Source of the DNA: a bacterium
GTDB taxonomy: Bacteria > CLD3 > SB21
Length of the DNA: 61,942 nucleotides
NCBI GenBank assembly: GCA_013360215.1
Contig: JABWCP010000022.1
Coordinates: 1-61,942 of the forward strand
Reading direction: 5' to 3'
Shown piece by piece: positions 7,476 through 15,262 of this stretch. Position 1 is the stretch's first letter, and each line of letters opens with the position of its first letter. The position numbers were made by a program, and so were the translations under genes. The notes beneath the pieces were generated by a model that saw only the letters and a list, made by a program, of their open reading frames with translations, was not told where the DNA came from and ran no database searches.

Positions 7476-9800
7476 AACCGTTTTACCGATATGACTATTG
7501 AGATCACTTTTGATTGTTTCCAAAGCGCTTTTATAAATAATCCAATCTTTGTGCGTGGATGTCTCGGCATAACCCATCGCCTGTGAAACATAATTTTGAA
7601 ACCGCTCATCATTCATCAACGTCATAAACTCGGCTTTGACTTGAGGCGCTGATTTTTTTCCGGCTTCGATGGAATCTTTATTATCATTCACCGCAAAATA
7701 ATCATCATCACGGAGCTTGCCTATCACTTCTTCATGCTCTGCATTTTTATCATCATCTAGCGCATCAAGCAGCTTACCAAGAAAACGATGGTATTCGTCG
7801 ATCAAAGGCACGACTTCTTGTTTAGCGCGAATTTGTGTATTTTCAAAATGACGCCAACCGATCGCATCCTGCAAAAGCGCTAAAATCAGATTGACCGCAC
7901 GTTGGGTATGACGAGGATATTCAGGACGATCCAAACGACGCGTCATGAGGTACGTGCCATAATTTTTTATATCCAAAAGCGTCTCTTCAAACGTCCCTTC
8001 TTCTTCCGCTTTAGCTAAAACGGACTCCGGAATAATATTTTTCTTCACTGCATCGGATTCGATTGCACGAATGGATTCCTCTTTGAATACGGCCTTTACC
8101 TTGGCCTCAACGTATTTGACATTAAACGCATCACCGTCATCCGAACCCTTAGTGATCGTGCCGACACGAACATAATCTGCAACAGCTAATCCCAGTTCCG
8201 CATCGTTGATTTGATCTAGTATTCTATGGACACCGGGTTTATCAAGCGTGAGACGTTCTTTATCAATAAAATCGGCAACTTGGTTGATTGCATTAAACGC
8301 GCGTTCGGCACTGTTAAAAAAACCAAGCCGTTTACGTATTTCATGAAAATGACTGATGCGTTGATTGAGTTCGTCTTCATCCACGGTCATATCCGGCGGC
8401 ATTTTAGTCAGATCTAAACCAATGTAATCGGTAGATAATTTCAGATAGCTAGGATCAATATCAAATTTGGACATAAGCCGCGCTGAAAGGTATCGAGCGG
8501 CCAAGGCTGCTTTTTTGATATCAGAATCTTCTTCTTTCATCACGCCTTTATCAATATGCGGCAATTCGTATTTAAAATATTCGACGACGCGACGATAATC
8601 ATCTTTTTTGGCGTCCAGTTCTCCGATGAGTTCGACGAATTCGTATACTTCTTTGATTTGGAAACCTTTAATCTTAAAAATCATTGATGTGAGGTACTGC
8701 GTTTCCGCGGCGATCTCGACCAATTTGGCCGGATCGTGTAATGATTCATCGGGGTTATCAAGACGCCGCGCAAAGGAAATAGCCGCTATCGTCTGATCGG
8801 CGATATTATCTGCGGCCAGAACGCGGCGAATTTCTTCTTTGATTTCATCGTCAAGTGTCGGAAAATTATCCTGAGCTAGTTTCTCTTCGTATTGCTCCAA
8901 AGCAACATTAATTTCGAGCGAATTGATAAGTTGTAACCATTCTAATTTTTCAGTTTTTGAACCGAGTTCAATATTCAAGTCACCGGATAATGTCGTTTCG
9001 ATAATGTGGTCCAGTATACGAAATTGACGTTTGATATTATTCGATTGCCCCAAACGATTGATGATAATGCCTTCCAGCGTATCGTTAGGATAATTGTATT
9101 CCGCTAAACGCATCTGCAATTTGGATAAAAGATAATTATTGATCATATCCTTCATCGTTATGGACTCGCTTTTACGCATGGTTTCTTCGCGCTTCATGGC
9201 TTCAGCAACCAGATTGACCACAAAAACACACTTCATCGTCGCGTCGTTATTGAGGTCGACATTATCAATTATATGAATCAAATGCGTTAGCGTCTCCGTA
9301 TCGCGAATTTTCTTCTCAAAAAGTTCTTTGAGTTCTTTTCCCTTTCCACTTTTATCGCCTTTAGTTCGTTCGGAGGCTGCCTTTTCCAAAACGATATTGA
9401 GTACGGCATTTTCGATGGAATCGTTGATAAATTCTTCCATCTTACCGTCAAAAATCGGAGTGCCGAAATTTGAGGACTTGTTGACTAAAAGCGTCAACAA
9501 CAAATTGATCATGTGTGAAGGTACTTTATGCTCGGCAAGAACCAGCTCCATCTTCGTTAAAGCCGCGACATCTTCAAGCTTGCTGACCAATAAAGTTTTA
9601 TTAGATGACCGCTTTTTTTCAATTTCCTCTTGTATTCGCTCGGTCACCGCATTGATTTCTGTTTCCGAAAAGCGTTCAAGACGCGAACGAAATTGCGTGA
9701 CATGTTCAGGAACCAGTTTGCCCGGAAAATCCGGAGCTTGAACAAGTTCCATCAACTGGTTCAGTGCAATTTGTTGTTGTTGCTGGTCTTGCGTTGCCAT
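7431..9800 (-). CDS. Large helical cytoplasmic protein of unknown function, C-terminally truncated
   Basis: 789 residues as it stands; I do not recognise a family. It has no signal peptide or transmembrane helix, is strongly acidic/basic mixed, and is predicted almost entirely alpha-helical, starting with a Gln-rich stretch (DQQQQQ). It lacks obvious enzyme motifs, which would fit a scaffold or solenoid. The last three residues (DGH) are an artefact of the 34-bp duplication. Repairing the frame would add 67 residues, giving ~853, and restore an end that overlaps the amidotransferase start. That arrangement suggests a functional link with the amidotransferase. Confidence 0.75.
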   Translation of the reverse strand: MATQDQQQQQIALNQLMELVQAPDFPGKLVPEHVTQFRSRLERFSETEINAVTERIQEEIEKKRSSNKTLLVSKLEDVAALTKMELVLAEHKVPSHMINLLLTLLVNKSSNFGTPIFDGKMEEFINDSIENAVLNIVLEKAASERTKGDKSGKGKELKELFEKKIRDTETLTHLIHIIDNVDLNNDATMKCVFVVNLVAEAMKREETMRKSESITMKDMINNYLLSKLQMRLAEYNYPNDTLEGIIINRLGQSNNIKRQFRILDHIIETTLSGDLNIELGSKTEKLEWLQLINSLEINVALEQYEEKLAQDNFPTLDDEIKEEIRRVLAADNIADQTIAAISFARRLDNPDESLHDPAKLVEIAAETQYLTSMIFKIKGFQIKEVYEFVELIGELDAKKDDYRRVVEYFKYELPHIDKGVMKEEDSDIKKAALAARYLSARLMSKFDIDPSYLKLSTDYIGLDLTKMPPDMTVDEDELNQRISHFHEIRKRLGFFNSAERAFNAINQVADFIDKERLTLDKPGVHRILDQINDAELGLAVADYVRVGTITKGSDDGDAFNVKYVEAKVKAVFKEESIRAIESDAVKKNIIPESVLAKAEEEGTFEETLLDIKNYGTYLMTRRLDRPEYPRHTQRAVNLILALLQDAIGWRHFENTQIRAKQEVVPLIDEYHRFLGKLLDALDDDKNAEHEEVIGKLRDDDYFAVNDNKDSIEAGKKSAPQVKAEFMTLMNDERFQNYVSQAMGYAETSTHKDWIIYKSALETIKSDLNSHIGKTVTVIEGVVQQLSDGH

Positions 9801-9944
9801 AGGTTATTCCATGGTATCGGTGATTTTAATCATTTAAAAAGTTAACACAATCCCGAATACATAGCAAGCAAATTAGCTATAAGCCTGACATTGCGGATGA
9901 TCTCTGCATCCGATGAGCAGACTCTAAAATTTCAAATTAATTCC

Positions 9945-9972
9945 TTGTGTTTAGATTAAATCATCATATATT
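9945..9972 (+). promoter_or_regulatory. Sigma-70-type promoter for the TetR gene
   Basis: TTGTGT (9945-9950), 16-base spacer, TATATT (9967-9972). The -10 box abuts the palindrome at 9972-9987, so a bound repressor would block initiation. This placement favours the ATG at 10005 over the upstream TTG at 9972 as the translation start. Confidence 0.55.
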
Positions 9973-9987
9973 TGACCAATCAGTCAA
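9972..9987. promoter_or_regulatory. Putative TetR operator 1
   Basis: Palindrome TTGACCAATCAGTCAA, core TGAC-N6-GTCA. It lies just after the -10 box and upstream of the TetR start codon. A second copy of the same core lies in front of the downstream hydrolase gene. Confidence 0.6.
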
Positions 9988-10004
9988 TTTTTATATTTAA
10001 TAAT

Positions 10005-10601
10005 ATGTCAGTAATATTCAGTGAAAAAGAGCTCGAAAAACGTAAGGCCCTAATTAAGGTAACATATAAGTTAATTGCTGAGCATGGATTTACAAGTATT
10101 ACTCTTCAAGATGTGGCCGATCGTGCAGATGTGAGTAAAGGCATAATTTTGTACTATTTTGAAAATAAAGAAGCTTTATTTGAAGCCGTACTTGAATGGT
10201 TGGTCAAAAGAATCGAATTACACATACGCGCCGAAGTTTCGCGTGCCGAAGATCCTATTTCCAAAATTAAAGCATTTAACGATGCTACTTTTTTAGGAAT
10301 TAAAGAAAATCGAGAATTTTACTTAGTATATCTGGATTTTCTAGCACAAAGCAGCCATACCGAACGTCTTCGCAATGTCAACCTTGCCTTCTATAATCAA
10401 TGCTCACAAGTACAATCTCAAATTTTACGCGATGGCATTGAAAAAGGAATCTTTCGCGAAGTAAGCATCAGTGAATATTGTATTATTTCACGTGCTTTGA
10501 TCGATGGTCTTTGTATTCGATGGTTATTTGATACACCGGAGCGATTTACTTTTTATAAACAAACTGCACTTCAAATAACTCTCGACTATCTTAAGAAATA
10601 A
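10005..10601 (+). CDS. TetR-family transcriptional regulator
   Basis: 198 residues from the ATG at 10005; an in-frame TTG at 9972 sits inside the operator and is less likely. An N-terminal helix-turn-helix covers residues ~12-55 (TSITLQDVADRADVSKG, then the typical YYFENKEALF). It is followed by a helical ligand-binding and dimerisation domain of ~140 residues, matching usual TetR size. TGAC-N6-GTCA palindromes occur before both this gene and the hydrolase gene 54 bases downstream, so it probably represses itself and the hydrolase until an unknown inducer binds. Confidence 0.9.
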   Translation: MSVIFSEKELEKRKALIKVTYKLIAEHGFTSITLQDVADRADVSKGIILYYFENKEALFEAVLEWLVKRIELHIRAEVSRAEDPISKIKAFNDATFLGIKENREFYLVYLDFLAQSSHTERLRNVNLAFYNQCSQVQSQILRDGIEKGIFREVSISEYCIISRALIDGLCIRWLFDTPERFTFYKQTALQITLDYLKK

Positions 10602-10619
10602 TTTTTTTTACTCAAAAAC

Positions 10620-10633
10620 TGACCATTAGGTCA
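10620..10633. promoter_or_regulatory. Putative TetR operator 2
   Basis: Palindrome TGACCATTAGGTCA between the TetR stop and the hydrolase start. It shares the TGAC-N6-GTCA core with operator 1. Confidence 0.6.
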
Positions 10634-10654
10634 AATATTAAAAACGGAGATTGC

Positions 10655-11575
10655 ATGACGGTCATCATAACAACTTTAGGAATTATTTTATTAATTATAA
10701 TTGCTATGTTACTTCTCACACGTTACATGGCTTACAAATTCCTGGCAGTTAAACTACGCCCCAAAACCAAAACACCGGCGGATTTTCAACTGCCGTATGA
10801 ATCCGTGCAATTTGAAAGCGAAGGACGTTTACTCAACGGTTGGATAATTCGTAATAATCCTCAAATGCCATTGGTTATTTTAGTTCATGGCTGGGAATCC
10901 AATGCTCAAGGCATGCTCCCCCACGCACAATATTTAACAACGGCCGGTTTTAACTTGTTTCTATATGACGCACGCGGGCATGGAGATTCGCAACCCGAAG
11001 ATTACATGTCGCTTGTTCGATTTACCGAAGACCTGGAAAACGCTTACCGTTTTGTGAGACACAAAACAGAATTTAATAACCATCCTGTGATGTTACTCGG
11101 ACATTCGATGGGCGGTGCAACCGTATGTCTGTTTACAGCGCGACACCCTGAAATAATCGCTGTTGTCGTTAGCTCAGCATTTGCGCGTTTTGATCTCATG
11201 ATTCGTGATATGTTTAAAACTCATACCATACTTTTTAACTTACTTTACCCGGTTTTGGTTTCTCATTGGGAACGTATGCTTAAAGTTAAAATGGAAAATT
11301 GGCACCCTGCCGATCATTTGGCGCGCGTCCAATGTCCTGTATTTGTAGCTTTCGGAGGACAAGATGAAATGTTTACGGCTAAGCACTTTGAAACCTTTAC
11401 CGGCGTCGCTACTAACGAACGTGATGAAAAACTTTGGTTGCCCGAGGGGCATCATCGCAATTTATATGAATTTGAATTGTATCGCACATCGGTCACAAAT
11501 TTTTTGGTCCGATATGCAAAAGCCAATTTATATACATTAATGACTGGAGAAAGAACATATGCATCTTTGCCTTAA
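10655..11575 (+). CDS. Membrane-anchored alpha/beta hydrolase (esterase/lipase-like)
   Basis: 306 residues. A single N-terminal membrane helix (residues ~4-22) is followed by an alpha/beta-hydrolase domain. It has oxyanion-loop HGWES (78-82), nucleophile elbow GHSMGG with Ser151, probable acid Asp237 (FGGQDEMF) and base His266 or His267 (PEGHHRN). The triad is complete, so it should be an active serine hydrolase facing either the cytoplasm or periplasm. ACGGAG precedes the ATG. It sits directly behind the TetR gene and an operator palindrome, suggesting inducible expression against a lipophilic ester or similar compound; the substrate is unknown. Confidence 0.87.
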   Translation: MTVIITTLGIILLIIIAMLLLTRYMAYKFLAVKLRPKTKTPADFQLPYESVQFESEGRLLNGWIIRNNPQMPLVILVHGWESNAQGMLPHAQYLTTAGFNLFLYDARGHGDSQPEDYMSLVRFTEDLENAYRFVRHKTEFNNHPVMLLGHSMGGATVCLFTARHPEIIAVVVSSAFARFDLMIRDMFKTHTILFNLLYPVLVSHWERMLKVKMENWHPADHLARVQCPVFVAFGGQDEMFTAKHFETFTGVATNERDEKLWLPEGHHRNLYEFELYRTSVTNFLVRYAKANLYTLMTGERTYASLP

Positions 11576-11681
11576 GCGCTGGTTAAAACGCTGGTTTGGC
11601 AATATCTTCAGTTGGTCTTTTTCGCAGAATGATATTGAAGACGGATTACCTAATCTGCATTGGCGTACGCCGAAAAGCTGA
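11559..11681 (+). CDS. Possible 40-residue mini-protein overlapping the hydrolase end
   Basis: The ORF starts at ATG 11559, preceded by GGAGAAAG, and overlaps the last 17 bases of the hydrolase gene in another frame. It encodes 40 residues: a basic, Trp-rich first half (KRWLKRWFGNIFSW) that could form an amphipathic membrane-binding helix, then an acidic-polar tail (QNDIEDGLPNLHW). The overlap and ribosome binding site suggest coupled translation with the hydrolase. No homolog is known to me, and chance cannot be excluded. Confidence 0.4.
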   Translation: MHLCLKRWLKRWFGNIFSWSFSQNDIEDGLPNLHWRTPKS

Positions 11682-11767
11682 GTTTTTAGCTTGATTTTTT
11701 AGGCTTCGATCAATACTTTGGGCGCGTCATTTGAACATTATCCGCACGTCAAATTCTGAGGTTTTTT

Positions 11768-12466
11768 TTGAGTTTTATGCTTCCCAAAGCGGTGGCTGAC
11801 GGTTTTACTCGCCTTTTGCAGCCATTGATTGCATTTTCAAGCCGCACCCGAATTAATCCCAATTGGTTCACCACATTAGGACTTTTGCTCAATGCAGTTG
11901 CTGCACTTATATTCGTAGCCGGTTCAATGTATGGAACACGCAGTGATTTACATTATATTGGATGGGGTGGTTTTTTTGTTTTGATGGGCGGCATTTGCGA
12001 TATCTTGGATGGCAAAGTGGCCCGCTCTACGGGACTTTCATCGCGATTTGGTGCATTATATGATTCAGTGATTGATCGCTATAGTGAAGTGATCATGTTT
12101 CTCGGTATGGGATATTACCTGATCGGACATAATTATTTTTATGAATCAGTTTTTTGTTTTGTAGCTTTGGGCGGTTCGACGATGGTCAGCTATATTCGTG
12201 CACGATCGGAAGGCTTGCAACTTGAATGTAAAGTCGGACTTATGCAACGGCCCGAGCGAGTGGTTTGGTTAGGTTTTGGCGCTTTATTTTGTGGCCTTTC
12301 TCAGTACTTTGTTTCACCGGATTTTATTTTTTCGATTGGGAGTACACACGTTTTTAAACCCATTTATATTTTCACCGGCCCTATTGTCATAGTCGCCGTG
12401 TTGTCCAATTATACGTCCGTACAACGTATGATTCACAGTTATCATCAAAGCAAAACATCAAACTGA
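11768..12466 (+). CDS. CDP-alcohol phosphatidyltransferase, probably inositol-phospholipid synthase
   Basis: 232 residues, multi-pass inner-membrane enzyme. The CDP-alcohol phosphotransferase signature DGx2ARx8Gx3Dx3D is complete: D81 G82 A85 R86 G95 D99 D103, in the stretch DGKVARSTGLSSRFGALYD. It joins a CDP-activated diacylglycerol with an alcohol. Forty bases downstream is inositol-3-phosphate synthase, so the likely product is phosphatidylinositol (phosphate); this is inference from context. The TTG start at 11768 is favoured because GAGG lies 7 bases before it; an ATG at 11777 is possible. Confidence 0.88.
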   Translation: MSFMLPKAVADGFTRLLQPLIAFSSRTRINPNWFTTLGLLLNAVAALIFVAGSMYGTRSDLHYIGWGGFFVLMGGICDILDGKVARSTGLSSRFGALYDSVIDRYSEVIMFLGMGYYLIGHNYFYESVFCFVALGGSTMVSYIRARSEGLQLECKVGLMQRPERVVWLGFGALFCGLSQYFVSPDFIFSIGSTHVFKPIYIFTGPIVIVAVLSNYTSVQRMIHSYHQSKTSN

Positions 12467-12506
12467 ATTTGATATTTGTTTTAGCATAATAAGAAGGAGT
12501 CTTGCA

Positions 12507-13823
12507 TTGGAAAAAAAGTCTTTGGATATCAAGCCCGCATCGGGAAAACTGGGAGTCTTATTACCGGGCATGGGCGCTGTGGCTACGACAATGGTCGCAG
12601 GCGTCATTGCCGTTCGTAAAGGTCTCGCTCAACCAGTCGGATCGCTGACCCAACTTGGAACGATACGCCTCGGCAAACGTACCGAAAAACGAATACCTAA
12701 AATCAACGAATTTGTACCGCTTAGCAGTTTGGAACAGATCGCTTTCGGCGGTTGGGATATTTTTGAAGACAACGCCTATCAAGCAGCGATCAAAGCGGGT
12801 GTTATCGAAAAAGATTTGCTCAATCAGATCAAACCGGAGTTAGAAGCGGTAAAACCGATGAAAGCCGTTTTTGATCAACGTTATGTCAAACGCCTCAATG
12901 GTACACATGTCAAGCAAGGCGCCAATAAAATGGAATTAGCCGACATGCTTCGTAAAGACATCCAAGACTTTAAAAAAACAAACGGCTGCGATCGCCTCGT
13001 AATGGTATGGTGCGGTTCTACGGAAGTTTTTATCAAGCCTACCGATGTACATCAGACCATCGAAGCGTTTGAAAAAGGATTACGAGAAAACGATGTCAAT
13101 ATTCCCTCCAGCATGATATACGCTTACGCGGCGATCATGGAAGGCGTCCCTTATGCCAATGGCGCCCCCAATCTATCAGCTGATGTTCCGGCATTGGTGG
13201 ATCTTGCACAGAAAAAAAATGTTCCCATCTGCGGAAAAGATTTCAAAACCGGTCAAACGCTGATGAAGACCATTCTTGCACCAGGATTCAAAGCCCGTCT
13301 GCTTGGAATGAACGGCTGGTATTCAACAAATATTCTCGGAAATCGCGATGGCGAAGTACTTGATGATCCGGAATCCTTCAAAACTAAAGAAGAAAGTAAA
13401 TTATCCGTACTTGAGCACATTTTGCAACCGGAAGTGTATCCGGATCTTTACGGAAAAATTTCACACGTTGTACGAATCAACTATTATCCCCCACGCGGCG
13501 ATAATAAAGAAGGTTGGGACAACATTGATATCTTTGGCTGGCTCGGATATCCGATGCAAATCAAAGTGGACTTTTTGTGCCGTGACTCCATATTAGCTGC
13601 ACCCATCGTCTTAGATCTTGCTTTATTTCTTGATCTGGCATCTCGCTCCGGATTCAAAGGTATTCAAGAATGGCTTTCGTTTTATTTTAAAAGCCCTCAA
13701 CACGCCACGGCAGTTTATCCAGAACATGATCTCTTTATCCAACTGATGAAACTCAAAAACACATTGCGTTGGATGCGCGGCGAAGAACTCATCACGCATT
13801 TGGGATTAGAATATTACGATTAA
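12507..13823 (+). CDS. ino1: Inositol-3-phosphate synthase
   Basis: 438 residues. Converts glucose 6-phosphate to 1D-myo-inositol 3-phosphate using tightly bound NAD. The N-terminal Rossmann motif GVLLPGMGAVATTMVAG and the later NILGNRDGEVL and the Lys-rich active-site region fit the bacterial/archaeal Ino1 family. Start is TTG at 12507 with AAGGAG 8 bases upstream. Together with the preceding phosphatidyltransferase it gives a short route from glucose 6-phosphate to an inositol head-group lipid. A strong terminator follows. Confidence 0.92.
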   Translation: MEKKSLDIKPASGKLGVLLPGMGAVATTMVAGVIAVRKGLAQPVGSLTQLGTIRLGKRTEKRIPKINEFVPLSSLEQIAFGGWDIFEDNAYQAAIKAGVIEKDLLNQIKPELEAVKPMKAVFDQRYVKRLNGTHVKQGANKMELADMLRKDIQDFKKTNGCDRLVMVWCGSTEVFIKPTDVHQTIEAFEKGLRENDVNIPSSMIYAYAAIMEGVPYANGAPNLSADVPALVDLAQKKNVPICGKDFKTGQTLMKTILAPGFKARLLGMNGWYSTNILGNRDGEVLDDPESFKTKEESKLSVLEHILQPEVYPDLYGKISHVVRINYYPPRGDNKEGWDNIDIFGWLGYPMQIKVDFLCRDSILAAPIVLDLALFLDLASRSGFKGIQEWLSFYFKSPQHATAVYPEHDLFIQLMKLKNTLRWMRGEELITHLGLEYYD

Positions 13824-13841
13824 TCGAAGATTGTTCACATC

Positions 13842-13872
13842 AAAAAAGGGAGCGTTTTGCGCTCCCTTTTTT
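13842..13872. terminator. Bidirectional terminator between ino1 and the phosphodiesterase gene
   Basis: GGGAGCG-TTTT-CGCTCCC stem flanked by A6 and T6 tracts. It serves the plus-strand ino1 operon and the convergent minus-strand gene. Confidence 0.9.
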
Positions 13873-13891
13873 ATTTCTATCGTCTGAGATT

Positions 13892-15136
13892 TCACTTTAT
13901 CGCCGGCTTAAATACTTTGATATCGCCGTCATTGGCCGAAGGCGATATTCCAAGTATATGACACACCAATGCATAGATATGAATGTTTTCAAACGATGGG
14001 ATCATCTTTCCTTTTTCAAACACTGGGCCTGACGCGATAAATAAGCCGCCCATCTCTTTGATTTCCGGATCAAAACCATGTGAACCATAAAGCCATCGGT
14101 CTTTATACCGTCTGGCATAATCACGCGTTGTGATAGACCACGGCGGCTCCGTCAGACATATGATTTCAGGAATTCTCGGATTTCCTTTAAATTTAAAACG
14201 CGCCGGAACGTTTTCCCGTGTATAAACCTGCATCCTCGGATGTTTATTGACCAAGGTTTTATAAACCTCATCCACATTTCCGTTTTTTGTCCAGATACCC
14301 ACAAACGGAGTTTCATTTAAAATGCGTACGGAGTTAACATCTATCATATCATCGAGAAATATAAGGCTATCCGGCAAAACAGTAGCCATACCGTGATCGG
14401 ACACCAAAATTATATTTACCTGTTCACTCAATCCCATTTGATCAATACCTTCGACCAACGAACCGATGACGGAATCTACATGCATTACAGCTCGATGTAT
14501 TTCCTGAGATTCCGGACCAAATTCATGTCCGACTTCATCGGTAATGCTAAAATAGGTTGCAATAAATCGAGGCTTTAAATTTTGAGGCAGGGTAAGCCAG
14601 GAAAGCACGGTATCAATTCGGTCATAGTTTCGCACAGCACCGTTATATCGCTTCCATAAACTGGCACGATGACCTTGAATTAGCGCTTCGGATCCCGGCC
14701 AAAAGAAAGAAGCTGCTTTTATATTTTGTTTTTCCACTGTATTCCACAAGGGTTCGCCACCCCACCAATGCGAGTCCTTATTGGCGTTAGAATCTTTGTA
14801 TGAAAAAGCCTTTTGATATTCCGGATCCCAGAATTGATTAGAAATTATCCCATGATGTGCCGGATATAAACCCGTAATTATCGAATAATGATTAGCGAAA
14901 GTTTTAGACGGAAAAACGGATATTAACGCCTCGGAACGGACGCCGCGTTTGGCCAAAGCCGTCAAATTTGGAGCCGTATATTTTTCCAAATAATCATACC
15001 GAAATCCATCCAATGAAATCAAAATAACGGATGATTTGCTTGCGTCGGATTGTGCGGTAGTATGATTAGCTTGGCATCCCGCTAAGCTAAAGATGATGCT
15101 TAAAAGAATAGTTGGTAAAATGTTACGTAGTATCAC
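13892..15136 (-). CDS. Lipoprotein type I phosphodiesterase / nucleotide pyrophosphatase (ENPP-like)
   Basis: 414 residues of the alkaline-phosphatase superfamily. The signal peptide ends in the lipobox SLAGC with Cys21, so it is membrane-anchored in the periplasm or outer membrane. Metal and active-site residues are present: Asp43 (SLDGFRYDYL), nucleophile Thr79 (PSKTFANHY), SDHGM and GSHGFDP. Members hydrolyse nucleotide pyrophosphates, phosphodiesters or lysophospholipids; the pattern FxPGSEA is typical of the ENPP group. The exact substrate is unresolved. The gene is divergent from prfC. Confidence 0.88.
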   Translation of the reverse strand: MILRNILPTILLSIIFSLAGCQANHTTAQSDASKSSVILISLDGFRYDYLEKYTAPNLTALAKRGVRSEALISVFPSKTFANHYSIITGLYPAHHGIISNQFWDPEYQKAFSYKDSNANKDSHWWGGEPLWNTVEKQNIKAASFFWPGSEALIQGHRASLWKRYNGAVRNYDRIDTVLSWLTLPQNLKPRFIATYFSITDEVGHEFGPESQEIHRAVMHVDSVIGSLVEGIDQMGLSEQVNIILVSDHGMATVLPDSLIFLDDMIDVNSVRILNETPFVGIWTKNGNVDEVYKTLVNKHPRMQVYTRENVPARFKFKGNPRIPEIICLTEPPWSITTRDYARRYKDRWLYGSHGFDPEIKEMGGLFIASGPVFEKGKMIPSFENIHIYALVCHILGISPSANDGDIKVFKPAIK

Positions 15137-15210
15137 AAAAGCACTCCCAATAAGGATTTTACAGAGATGCGACTAACATACTCAATGCACAAATAAAAGA
15201 AAATATTTAA

Positions 15211-15239
15211 TTGCAGGTTGTTGCTTTTTTGTCTAATAT
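15211..15239 (+). promoter_or_regulatory. Sigma-70-type promoter for prfC
   Basis: TTGCAG (15211-15216), 17-base spacer, TAATAT (15234-15239). It lies 24 bases before the prfC start codon. Confidence 0.65.
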
Positions 15240-15262
15240 GCGCGCCGAATTGAAGGAAAACC

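Noticed and set aside
7205-7612. 135-codon ORF read as an independent gene
   Set aside because: Its first 57 codons are an out-of-frame reading of the upstream gene; only the last 67 are genuine, as the severed C-terminus.
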